From QQUD01 sp039029915 (GTDB lineage Bacteria; Chloroflexota; Anaerolineae; Promineifilales; Promineifilaceae), in assembly GCA_039029915.1 (NCBI GenBank), contig JBCCFD010000229.1:1-12064 (forward strand): a stretch of DNA of 12,064 nt. Direction: 5' to 3'. The translations under genes were made by a program, and so were the position numbers. Shown piece by piece: positions 1-7,242 of this stretch (positions are counted from its first letter, which is position 1; each line of letters starts with the position of its first letter). The notes below the pieces were generated by a model that was given only the letters and a program-made list of their open reading frames with translations, had not been told where the DNA came from and searched no databases.

Positions 1-49
1 GAGCAAACAATATGGCCAAAAATAGAAAGATCACTCTGTTTTTAATCAT
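1..49 (-). CDS. Start of an exported protein, cut by the left edge
   Basis: An ATG at 49-47 opens a frame that stays open to the window edge. It encodes about 16 residues, MIKNRVIFLFLAILFA. Two basic residues followed by an unbroken hydrophobic run is the classic beginning of a signal peptide or membrane anchor. A purine-rich AGGG lies 5-6 bases upstream of the ATG and can serve as ribosome binding site. The frame has the same orientation as the gene cluster to its right, 106 bases downstream of the M14 lipoprotein stop, so it could be the next gene of that cluster or have its own promoter. The function cannot be told from so few residues. A chance frame of this length is possible, but the composition argues for a real gene. 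Confidence 0.5.
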   Translation of the reverse strand, partial: MIKNRVIFLFLAILFA

Positions 50-155
50 TGGGTCCCTAAATTACCTGAAGATAGTTTGCACTGGATGATGTAATACATT
101 CAATTTTTATCATGCACAGCAGATGGAGGTAATGGCTCTTTGGGTCTAAGGTAGG

Positions 156-1256
156 TTATTTGTTGTGGAAATAGTCGATGATGGCTCTGACGCCCGCTAA
201 ATTTTCGACGAACTCAATGTCGCCGTGGTTTTTTAGCTCAACAGAAAACGACGGAATATTTTGAGTAGCTAACCAATCGCTGGCGTCCCCCGTAACGGGG
301 TAGCTGCTGAAGTTTTGGAATAGGGGGTAGGTTGAGGCTTGACTGTACACATCAGCAATCACGGCCGTTTCTGCCAGCGGTTCAGGACAGCCCCCAATGA
401 AAATGCCGTTGGCGGCGCTGTGCAAAAAGACAACCACATCAACCCGCTGTCCGGTTAAATACCGGCTTAGCTGGGCAGATTCTGGCTCCGAAAACGGCCG
501 TGTGCCCGTATCCACCACCCGCTGACCCCAATACCCCACAGGTTCCCATTCACAGTCCCAGTTTCGATTCAGGTCGACGCCGTTGCCGTTAAATCGCCCC
601 GACTGCGTGTTAGGGGCGACCGCTTCCGTGTCAAACCGCCCCTGCACCTTCGTCGTTAAAAATTGCCCATCCGGATTGGCGGAGGGGATGATGATCAGCG
701 ATACATCATTGGGCACTTCAGCGCTGTTTTCCTCAAAATAATCGATGAGCTGGTAGGAAAGCAAAATTGTATTCCACTCGTACCCGCCGTGAATGCCCCC
801 CACAATCACAATTTGATGCGTCCCAAAGCCAAATCGATGGGACACGATGGGCAAACCCTGCGAGGAAACGCCAATCGTTTGGGTAATGCCGTAAGCTGGA
901 AAGGTTGGGGTTGGGGGAAGGGGCGTGGGGCGATTGCTGCTTTGGGTGTCGGTTGAGTTTTTGGGGGTGGCCGTTTCTGTTGGGAGCGGAATTGGCGTCA
1001 TGGTAGGAGGAATATCAATCGTTTTTAAGTCAAACAGATCAACAAAAGGGGCCGTAAATGAAGTTGAGTCTTCTACCTCAGACGCTGATTCGTCGACGTC
1101 TGGTTCAGAGGTAGGTTCAGCTGGGCGGGTGGGGTCTATCGGCTCCCCAGCGGCTTCGGTGGCATTACAAGCGATGAGGGCGATCAGTAATAGCGAAGAC
1201 CAGATGCCCCAAAGAATAACCAACCGGCTACTCTGATAGCTGTTGCATGATGGCAA
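156..1256 (-). CDS. M14-family zinc carboxypeptidase lipoprotein
   Basis: Predicted exported metallo-carboxypeptidase, 366 aa, probably tethered to the outer face of the membrane. A hydrophobic segment ends in the lipobox LIAC. A Thr/Pro/Ser-rich linker of roughly 90 residues follows, then the M14 domain from about residue 125 to the end. Recognisable M14 landmarks are IHGGYE (H156, E160), NPDG, the substrate-binding GVDLNRN (N230-R231-N232), FSEPES, the second zinc histidine in FLHS (H279) and the catalytic glutamate in SVELKN (E340). The spacing H-x3-E differs from the usual H-x2-E. Cys235 and Cys290 may form a disulfide. I chose the TTG at 1256 because GGAGGGA lies just upstream. The frame can extend to a TTG at 1286, or start at a TTG at 1223 with a poorer site. 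The chosen start overlaps the preceding kinase gene by 29 bases, so translation is probably coupled. Substrate unknown; peptidoglycan or other peptides are possible. Confidence 0.85.
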   Translation of the reverse strand: MPSCNSYQSSRLVILWGIWSSLLLIALIACNATEAAGEPIDPTRPAEPTSEPDVDESASEVEDSTSFTAPFVDLFDLKTIDIPPTMTPIPLPTETATPKNSTDTQSSNRPTPLPPTPTFPAYGITQTIGVSSQGLPIVSHRFGFGTHQIVIVGGIHGGYEWNTILLSYQLIDYFEENSAEVPNDVSLIIIPSANPDGQFLTTKVQGRFDTEAVAPNTQSGRFNGNGVDLNRNWDCEWEPVGYWGQRVVDTGTRPFSEPESAQLSRYLTGQRVDVVVFLHSAANGIFIGGCPEPLAETAVIADVYSQASTYPLFQNFSSYPVTGDASDWLATQNIPSFSVELKNHGDIEFVENLAGVRAIIDYFHNK

Positions 1257-3198
1257 GGACTCCCTCCAAATTTGGGGCAATATCAACTTGGTCGGCGCTG
1301 GGTAGCCAAACCATCACGGCCGGAATGCCGTTGGCCTCTAGCCAATCAATCCCTTTTCCCGTTCGAGGCAAATTTTGGATGGTGGCCAGATCGCCTCTTA
1401 GGTAGTTGGAGGCCGCACTGAACAGTGCCTCATATCCAAGCGATGTGGGGGCGGAATTGCCACACCCTCCGGCAGACACCCAGCCTGTTTGGATAGGGGC
1501 GTCAAAGAATAGGACCACCATTTCACCAGATGTGGCTTGCCGCTGCTCCAGCAAGAACTGCTGCAAAACGGCCGTTTCCGGCTCAGAAAACGGTGCGGCA
1601 CCACCTGATGAAGCCGCCACATTGCCCAATCCGCCATTCGGGGACCAGTCACAATCCCAATTTTTATCAAGGTCCACGCCGTTGCTGTTAAACAGCGACC
1701 CCTCGGCGGCGTCCGGGTTCAAATTTGGAATAAAAACAATCTGAACATCAGACTGAGCCAGGTCAGGCCCGCTTGCTAGCTCGGCTTTTAGCGTATCAAC
1801 AAGCGCCACGGAAGCGGGTGCAATGCCTGCATGTATCCCCCCAATCAGCACAATCAGGTTCTGACCGTCCCCCAGCCGCTCATAGCTGATCGGCTGCCCC
1901 TCAACGGAGCGACCAATTGACCCCGATTCTGGCAGCAGATCAACGGCAGGGGTTTCAGCCGTGGGAGTTGGGGGTTCGGCGGTTGGCTCGTCGGGAACGG
2001 CCGTTTCGGCTTCCACCACATCCTCTGTCACTACAGGGGCAGTGGTTGGTTCTGCGGTTGGGGCATCAATAACAATATTTGGCGTCTCACTGCGATTAAA
2101 AATGTCACTCTCATGAGTAACGAAGAAGCCCGCGATTCCAACAACCAGCAAAAGCAGAATGGCAATCCAAGGAAAACTAGACTTAGGCTTTGATTTTGAG
2201 GCCAGCGTTTGGTCATCAGGTGGCGCATCATTGACCTCAGCTTCAACTTCTCTCTCAATCGTCAATTCGTTTTGGCTGCTGATGCTAGTTAGGGTTGGAA
2301 ACTCTTCAGAAATTGTGTCTGAGTCGTGATCCACCTGAACAACCGCTTGGCTGCGCTCAATAGGCACAAAGTTTTGGCCCGTGATGGTTGAGGTTAAATC
2401 GGCCGTTAAATCTTGCGCTTTTTGATATCGGTCTGCTTTTTGTTTAGCCAAAGCGCGCTGCAGCACAATAATTGATTCGGACGGCAAGTCAGGCAAAATT
2501 TTCGCAATATCGGGAATAGGCTCCATGACGTGGGCCATCATCTGCTTGACGGGGGTGTCCGCCCGATACGGCTTTCGTCCAGTCAGCATCTCAAACAGAA
2601 TGACACCAAGCGTGTAAATATCGGAACGGCCGTCTATCACTTCGTCCCCGTGAATTTGCTCAGGACTCATGTAGGCAGGCGTGCCAATGACGCCGCTCCC
2701 CGTTAAATCCGCCTGTGTGCCCTCTGCCGCCAGCTTCACAATCCCAAAATCTGACAGATAGGCTCGCTCATACGCATCAAACAAAATATTCCCGGGCTTT
2801 AAATCGCGATGGACCACGCCATTTTGGTGAGCGTGGTCTAGCGCATCGGCAATGCGGCGCACAATGGGAATGGCTTGAGCACCGTTTAGCGGCCCTTGAA
2901 TAATGCGGTCAGACAACGTGCCGTTGGGCATGTGGCGCATCACCAGAAAAAGCTGGCCATTGTCTTCACCAAAATCATAAACGGGGACGATGGCGTGGTG
3001 CTCTAGCTTGGCAATGGTTCGGGCTTCTCTCTCAAAACGGCTTTGGAAAGTAGGCTCGTCATTAAACCCTGGGGCAACCGCTTTCAGGGCCACATCACGG
3101 CCAAAGCGGGGATCGTGAGCTAGATAGACGGTAGCCATCCCCCCTTTACCAATTATTCTTTTGATCTGATAACGGCCGTATTTTTCAGGCAGACTCAA
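1228..3198 (-). CDS. Membrane Ser/Thr protein kinase with a degenerate M14 carboxypeptidase outer domain
   Basis: Hanks-type (PknB-like) kinase, 656 aa. The kinase domain (about residues 10-270) looks active: glycine loop GKGGMA (17-22), ATP lysine K39, alpha-C E58, HRD 130-132 with N137, DFG 150-152, and the APE-region GTPAYMSPEQ. One membrane helix lies at about 344-364, followed by a Glu/Pro/Thr-rich linker to about 430. The outer domain (about 430-656) aligns with the neighbouring M14 lipoprotein, sharing GGIH, GVDL..NWDC.W, PFSEPE and the Cys pair C516/C579. Nearly every catalytic position is changed: the zinc Glu is A460, Asn-Arg is D511-K512, the second zinc His is D566 and the catalytic Glu is W631. 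Only H456 remains. The outer part is therefore best read as a sensor pseudoenzyme, in the place where PASTA repeats sit in PknB. The start is TTG at 3198; an in-frame stop lies just upstream, and TGAGAG sits 6 bases before it. Confidence 0.9.
   Translation of the reverse strand: MSLPEKYGRYQIKRIIGKGGMATVYLAHDPRFGRDVALKAVAPGFNDEPTFQSRFEREARTIAKLEHHAIVPVYDFGEDNGQLFLVMRHMPNGTLSDRIIQGPLNGAQAIPIVRRIADALDHAHQNGVVHRDLKPGNILFDAYERAYLSDFGIVKLAAEGTQADLTGSGVIGTPAYMSPEQIHGDEVIDGRSDIYTLGVILFEMLTGRKPYRADTPVKQMMAHVMEPIPDIAKILPDLPSESIIVLQRALAKQKADRYQKAQDLTADLTSTITGQNFVPIERSQAVVQVDHDSDTISEEFPTLTSISSQNELTIEREVEAEVNDAPPDDQTLASKSKPKSSFPWIAILLLLVVGIAGFFVTHESDIFNRSETPNIVIDAPTAEPTTAPVVTEDVVEAETAVPDEPTAEPPTPTAETPAVDLLPESGSIGRSVEGQPISYERLGDGQNLIVLIGGIHAGIAPASVALVDTLKAELASGPDLAQSDVQIVFIPNLNPDAAEGSLFNSNGVDLDKNWDCDWSPNGGLGNVAASSGGAAPFSEPETAVLQQFLLEQRQATSGEMVVLFFDAPIQTGWVSAGGCGNSAPTSLGYEALFSAASNYLRGDLATIQNLPRTGKGIDWLEANGIPAVMVWLPSADQVDIAPNLEGVLAIMQQLSE
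1261..1267 (-). promoter_or_regulatory. Ribosome binding site deciding the TTG start of the M14 lipoprotein
   Basis: On the minus strand this reads GGAGGGA, a strong Shine-Dalgarno sequence, with the TTG start at 1256-1254 four bases beyond its end (six beyond the GGAGG core). It lies inside the end of the upstream kinase gene. It favours this start over the longer frame beginning at 1286. Confidence 0.6.
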
Positions 3199-3204
3199 AG
3201 CATT

Positions 3205-3210
3205 CTCTCA
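3205..3210 (-). promoter_or_regulatory. Ribosome binding site of the Ser/Thr kinase gene
   Basis: The minus strand reads TGAGAG, six bases before the TTG start at 3198-3196. The in-frame TGA at 3210-3208 lies within this site, so no earlier in-frame start is possible. The nearby ATG at 3203-3201 is out of frame and meets a stop after one codon. Confidence 0.5.
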
Positions 3211-3244
3211 GTGCTGGAATTTTGTTTTGTGATTCTATTATATT

Positions 3245-4999
3245 CTACTTGGCGCTGTTGTGCGGTGAAAAACCGGGAAGTGAAATTTTAAAGGTGGTGC
3301 CTTCGTTCAAAGTGCTCTTTACGGTCACTGAACCACGATGCGCATCAACGATTTCTTTAACGAGGGCAAGACCCAAGCCAGTACCGGAGCGCATGGGCTT
3401 TCCCGCCGAATGAACTTGGTAAAAACGTTCAAAAATGCGAGGTAGCTGCTTGGGGTCAATACCGGCACCAGTATCAGAAAGCTCAAATTCCACGCTGCCG
3501 TTGTTGTTAAAGGCGTGCAGGCATATGAGCCCATTTTGAGGGGTAAATTTAAAGGCGTTGGAGAACAGGTTATCAAACACCCGCTGTAGGTGGGTGAAAT
3601 CTCCTTTAAGCCAGAGGAGGTTGGGGCTAATGCTTGTTTCAAATCGAATATCGAGCTCTTGGGCTTTAAAAGCATGGTCTGTAGAAACGGCCGTTACGAA
3701 CAAATTCGTATCAATTAGCTCTCGGCGGAACTCTTGCGTTTCGGCAGCCAATAAGGCGGAAAGATCATCAACTAAATCATTGAGCATTCGTACGCGCCGC
3801 CCCATGATTTGAACTGACTCAAGCTGTTCATCGGTAAGTTCACCTAAGGCGCCTAACTCCAAAAGCTCTGCATGGCCAAAAATAATGCCTAATGGTGAGC
3901 GGAGTTCATGAGATACCGTATGAACAAATTGGTTTTTCATCTTATCCAGCTCTTCTTGGCGACTCAATGCGTTTGCCAAAGCATTGGCTCGATGATTCGC
4001 TTCGGCAATCATTTTTAAATTCTCTATGATGGTTGCCGCTTGTTGACCAATAATTTCAACAGTTAAAAGGTCTCTATCGTTAAAAGAATGACTGGGGTGA
4101 AAGTTAAAGAGCGTCAACGCCCCAAAGCATTCATTCGCGGTTCGCAATGGTACGCCAATAAATGATGAAATTCCTTTTTTGGCCCACTTTTGTTGAGCAT
4201 TTTTCAAGGACAAATATTCATTCGTCAAAATTGGGTGCCCTGATTCAACAATATCCCACGCTACGCCGCGTCCGCGTGATGCGGGGCGCAAGGGGATATC
4301 GGGCGGGATGTTGTAGGGATAAAAGGTCATCATTTCTGAATCGATCAAAACCCCTAAAAGCCCCGCATCCGCCCCAATCAGCTCGGCTGACAAACGCACC
4401 ACATTGAGAAGGATGGTCGGCAGATCATTTGAGTGATTCAGAGATTGATAAACTTCATTTAATTTTTTCTCTCGTAGCAAGGCTGCCTTTGAGGACTCAA
4501 GTAAGCTCAATTTTTGCAGTGCAGCCCCACTCACCTTTGCTAACGCCTCACCGATATCAATTTCAACCTGACTTAACTTATTTACTTCGTCTAAATATAA
4601 AACAATGCTCCCTAGAGAATCCTCCGATAAGAGCATAGGCAAAAAGACGATGCTTAAAATATTTTCCTTTTCAAAAAACGAAAACATTGGGGTATCTTGA
4701 AAATATTTTAATGTATCTTTGATATGGATCGTTTGATGCGACTCTAACAATTTTATACCAGGAAGCGAACGAAATTCTTTGAGAATTTTTTGAATGTAGG
4801 TATCAGGTAAATTTTGATATTTGGGGCACCACAGCTTATCTTTCTTTCGATCATAACGATAAATTGCAATTTTATTAGCTTTAAACAACTCGCTTGCCGC
4901 TTCATACATTTGTTCATAGAGCGCTTCACGATTGGGCAACTCGACAAACTTGCTTAGATGCTCAGCTAGTTTCTTATACTGCACATTGCTATCGTTCAT
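3245..4999 (-). CDS. Cytosolic GAF-GAF hybrid sensor histidine kinase
   Basis: Two-component sensor kinase, 584 aa, without a membrane segment or signal peptide, so it should sense a signal inside the cell. Two GAF domains lie at about residues 15-165 and 185-335. They are followed by a short helical stretch and the dimerisation/phosphoacceptor domain, with the H-box VSHELRSPLG (H364). The ATP-binding domain has its N-box around N477/N481 (DNLFSNAFKFTP), the G1 box DTGAGID (D509), the F-box FERFYQ and the G2 box GTGLGLAL (from G539). All motifs needed for autophosphorylation are present. There is no receiver domain, and no response regulator is encoded in the window, so its partner must lie elsewhere. 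The ATG start is 8 bases after the TetR stop without a good Shine-Dalgarno, which suggests translational coupling. The Ser/Thr kinase gene follows after 46 bases. The GAF ligand is unknown. Confidence 0.92.
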   Translation of the reverse strand: MNDSNVQYKKLAEHLSKFVELPNREALYEQMYEAASELFKANKIAIYRYDRKKDKLWCPKYQNLPDTYIQKILKEFRSLPGIKLLESHQTIHIKDTLKYFQDTPMFSFFEKENILSIVFLPMLLSEDSLGSIVLYLDEVNKLSQVEIDIGEALAKVSGAALQKLSLLESSKAALLREKKLNEVYQSLNHSNDLPTILLNVVRLSAELIGADAGLLGVLIDSEMMTFYPYNIPPDIPLRPASRGRGVAWDIVESGHPILTNEYLSLKNAQQKWAKKGISSFIGVPLRTANECFGALTLFNFHPSHSFNDRDLLTVEIIGQQAATIIENLKMIAEANHRANALANALSRQEELDKMKNQFVHTVSHELRSPLGIIFGHAELLELGALGELTDEQLESVQIMGRRVRMLNDLVDDLSALLAAETQEFRRELIDTNLFVTAVSTDHAFKAQELDIRFETSISPNLLWLKGDFTHLQRVFDNLFSNAFKFTPQNGLICLHAFNNNGSVEFELSDTGAGIDPKQLPRIFERFYQVHSAGKPMRSGTGLGLALVKEIVDAHRGSVTVKSTLNEGTTFKISLPGFSPHNSAK

Positions 5000-5007
5000 A
5001 AAAAGAA

Positions 5008-5628
5008 TCAGGTTTCGTGGGTGTAACCAACTGCATTAAGTGTATAGTTGATCATATCAATTAAAGCTGAAGAGGCCTCAATTGCGGGTTCAGGAAAGAG
5101 CAATACATTTAAAATAATCTCATCATATCCACCGGAAAACAGTTCTGCCATGCGACGACTATTTTGTTCTGGGATTTCGTTTCTATCGATTGCTTGGTCA
5201 ATCACTTTTTGCCAAATAGATGTTAATCTTTCCCGATATGCCAATCGTTTTTCAGCTAATGACGGAACGGCTCCAATTCCGCCAACGAGCAACAAATTAA
5301 TGATGGCAGGTTCATAGACGGCTATGTTTAAATATGCTTGTAAACCTGCTTGAATTTTCTTTGATAAGGACTCTTGACCCCGAACCCCTTGTTCAATCGT
5401 TTGTAATAAAAAATCTGCGGTTTCCTCATAAAGGTGAACAAATAAGGTTTCTTTATCAGGAAAATAGAAGTAAAACGTGCCAATTGCCACGTTTGATTCT
5501 TTAACAATATCCCTTATCGTGGCTGAATGGTAACCTTTTTCAGCAAAAACGGAGACAGCAGCCTGCATCATGGCAGTTCTTTTCGCATCTTTTTTTTGTC
5601 TTGTTTTTTCGCTACTTCGGTACGCCAT
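5008..5628 (-). CDS. TetR/AcrR-family transcriptional regulator
   Basis: DNA-binding regulator, 206 aa, first gene of the leftward cluster. The N-terminus is strongly basic, followed by the TetR helix-turn-helix: VFAEKGYHSATIRDI, then VAIGTFYFYFPDKETLF at about residues 47-63. The C-terminal part (70-206) is a helical ligand-binding and dimerisation domain of normal length but without a recognisable ligand class. I chose the ATG at 5628 because GGGAG lies at 5642-5638 with good spacing, and because the residues a longer frame would add (ATG at 5697) do not look like TetR. The gene sits 8 bases before the histidine kinase, so the two are likely co-transcribed. Most TetR proteins repress their own operon, and this one may do so here. 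It is divergent to the MocR gene, so the two regulators share one intergenic region. Confidence 0.92.
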   Translation of the reverse strand: MAYRSSEKTRQKKDAKRTAMMQAAVSVFAEKGYHSATIRDIVKESNVAIGTFYFYFPDKETLFVHLYEETADFLLQTIEQGVRGQESLSKKIQAGLQAYLNIAVYEPAIINLLLVGGIGAVPSLAEKRLAYRERLTSIWQKVIDQAIDRNEIPEQNSRRMAELFSGGYDEIILNVLLFPEPAIEASSALIDMINYTLNAVGYTHET

Positions 5629-5682
5629 TTTGTTTTGCTCCCGTAGATTATGATAGACAGAAAATGTGGTCAACCCCCTATT

Positions 5683-5719
5683 TAGGCTATAATGCATTCA
5701 TTGATTCAGGGTAGGCTAT
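5683..5719. promoter_or_regulatory. Direct repeats overlapping a -10 element, possible MocR operator
   Basis: Two exact copies of TAGGCTAT lie at 5683-5690 and 5712-5719, in the same orientation and 29 bases apart start to start. The first overlaps a perfect plus-strand TATAAT at 5688-5693, which would drive the MocR gene. There is no good -35 at the expected distance. Widely spaced direct repeats are the usual binding pattern of MocR regulators such as GabR. A protein on both repeats would cover the -10 element, and so could repress its own gene while lying upstream of the divergent TetR gene. The repeats are seen; the role is inferred. Confidence 0.4.
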
Positions 5720-5765
5720 GCTGAGCGGTGCTCCGATAGAGAATCTTTACATTTAGAGAGTTGAA

Positions 5766-5787
5766 GCACCTAGATTTATCGAGGTGT
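5766..5787 (+). promoter_or_regulatory. Small hairpin over the ribosome binding site of the MocR gene
   Basis: GCACCT (5766-5771) can pair with AGGTGT (5782-5787), six pairs including one G-U, around a 10-base loop. The paired strand contains the Shine-Dalgarno GAGGTG (5781-5786) of the MocR gene. An upstream GGTGCT (5727-5732) is fully complementary to AGCACC (5765-5770) and would compete for the same bases. The stems are short, so the folding needs to be computed. Confidence 0.3.
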
Positions 5788-5792
5788 ACTTA

Positions 5793-7238
5793 TTGAAACA
5801 CAAATTTATTATGCATAAAAATAGCTCAGCCCCGCTCTACTTGCAAGTTTACCATTTTATCCGCCAAAAAATTGTTCAAAGCACCTATGCAGCAGGTGAA
5901 AAATTACCGTCAAGTCGCCAGCTAGCAAAGGAACTCAATATTGCCAGGGACACGGTTAAAGAAGCTTATGCCTTGCTATTGTCTGAAGGGTTCATCGTAT
6001 CGAACACTGGAGCAGGCACTTTTGTAAACCCTGAGCTAGAAGGGTTAGAACCAAAAACCCTTATTGATAATAAGCTGGACCAGGCACTCCCATTGGCAAA
6101 TTGGGTAAAAAGGCTTGGTGATTCTAATTTCGATAGGGGTGAGGCTGATAAACGGCCGTTTATCGATTTTGGCTTCGGCCGGTCTTATCCCCACGTTTTT
6201 CCCTACCACATTTGGCGACAGCTTTTAAGCCGATACCTCAGCACAGATGATATGATGCTTTCCCGATATGGCTCTGTGGCTGGCTTTTTGCCATTACGGA
6301 TAGCTATTGCCGACTATATTTCTCAATATCGCGGCGTGACCTGCGATGCGCGCCAGATTGTCGTTTTAAATGGTGCCCAGCAGGCGTTTGATTTACTGGC
6401 TAGACTGTTTGTAGACAACAACGATGCGGTATTCATTGAGTCTCCAGGCTATCCCGACGCATTTGAAATTTTCCAGGCGCATGGAGCCAAGGTGGTTCCT
6501 ATCCCGGTTGATGCTCAAGGATTACCAGTTGATACACTGCCCCAAAACATTAATCCTAAGCTGCTGTTTATTACCCCTTCCAATCAATTTCCGAGAGGCG
6601 GTGCGCTTAGTGCGAACAGACGCTTAAAGTTGCTCAATTGGGTGTCTTCTAAAGACACCTACATTATTGAGGATGATTATGACGGTGCCCTACGGTATGA
6701 AGGAAGGCCGCGTTCTTCTCTGCAAGGGTTAGACTCAATTGGTCGAGTCATCTATCTGGGGACTTTTTCAAAGGTTCTATTTCCAGCTTTAAGATTGGCG
6801 TATATTGTCTTGCCAGAGCAGCTTATTGAGCCATTTTTACAGGCAAAACGGGTGATTGATCGTGGTTCTCCAACGCTAACTCAGGCTGCTGTTTCTGACT
6901 TTATGAGCGAAGGGCACTTCATGCGACATTTGCGTCAGTTGAGGAATCATTATGGTGGCATTCGAAAATCGCTGGTAACGGCCGTAACCCACCACCTCGG
7001 TGACCAAGTCACATTCTCTCAAGAGCCGGCGGGGCTCCATCTTATGCTGTATCTCAAGGGAGACGTCAATGAGCAGCAAATCGTGGCTCAACTCTTAAAA
7101 GACGGTGTCCACGTTACCCCCGGTGCCCAATTTCACTTCACCCAACCTGTCCCCCCCTCACTGCTGTTAGGATTTAGCAAACTAGAACAAGGTGAAATTG
7201 AGCAAGGGATTCATCTTTTAAAAAAGCAACTCATCTAG
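5793..7238 (+). CDS. MocR-family regulator (GntR helix-turn-helix fused to an aminotransferase-like domain)
   Basis: PLP-dependent transcription regulator, 481 aa, the usual length for the family. A GntR-type winged helix occupies about residues 8-80, with the typical SSAPLYLQVYHFIRQKI start and LPSSRQLAKELNIARDTV. A linker follows, then a class I aminotransferase fold from about 110 to the end. The PLP lysine lies in TFSK (K327). Also visible are the MocR/aminotransferase motif TPSNQFPRGG, EDDYDG with the pyridine-binding Asp, and RLAY. The ligand could be an amino acid, GABA, taurine or pyridoxal phosphate itself; nothing here decides. I chose the TTG at 5793 because GAGGTG at 5781-5786 is well placed for it. 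GTG 5784 overlaps that site, and ATG 5811 has no site of its own. The gene diverges from TetR and converges on the transporter gene, whose stop lies 4 bases beyond its own. Confidence 0.92.
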   Translation: MKHKFIMHKNSSAPLYLQVYHFIRQKIVQSTYAAGEKLPSSRQLAKELNIARDTVKEAYALLLSEGFIVSNTGAGTFVNPELEGLEPKTLIDNKLDQALPLANWVKRLGDSNFDRGEADKRPFIDFGFGRSYPHVFPYHIWRQLLSRYLSTDDMMLSRYGSVAGFLPLRIAIADYISQYRGVTCDARQIVVLNGAQQAFDLLARLFVDNNDAVFIESPGYPDAFEIFQAHGAKVVPIPVDAQGLPVDTLPQNINPKLLFITPSNQFPRGGALSANRRLKLLNWVSSKDTYIIEDDYDGALRYEGRPRSSLQGLDSIGRVIYLGTFSKVLFPALRLAYIVLPEQLIEPFLQAKRVIDRGSPTLTQAAVSDFMSEGHFMRHLRQLRNHYGGIRKSLVTAVTHHLGDQVTFSQEPAGLHLMLYLKGDVNEQQIVAQLLKDGVHVTPGAQFHFTQPVPPSLLLGFSKLEQGEIEQGIHLLKKQLI

Positions 7239-7242
7239 TTTT

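Noticed and set aside
3..86. Plus-strand frame at the left edge ending at a TGA near 86
   Set aside because: Its short translation shows no family likeness, and the opposite strand has a signal-peptide start with a ribosome site over the same bases.
663..1236. Plus-strand open frames opposite the M14 lipoprotein, and similar frames elsewhere
   Set aside because: They are antisense or out-of-frame shadows of well-supported genes, with low-complexity translations and no ribosome sites.
3237..3242. Exact minus-strand TATAAT between the histidine kinase and Ser/Thr kinase genes
   Set aside because: No -35 at a usable distance, and the stretch is AT-rich, so a chance match is likely. An internal promoter cannot be excluded.
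5647..5673. Minus-strand TTGACC and CATAAT as a TetR promoter
   Set aside because: The spacer is only 15 bases, and the predicted transcript start would fall on the ribosome site at 5642-5638, leaving no room for it.
5629..5697. Longer TetR reading starting at the ATG at 5697
   Set aside because: The extra 23 residues do not resemble a TetR N-terminus, and a good ribosome site (GGGAG) precedes the ATG at 5628.
5691..5818. Two short palindromes, AATGCATT (5691) and TTATGCATAA (5809), as TetR operators
   Set aside because: They are short, AT-rich and differ outside ATGCAT. Chance is a sufficient explanation.
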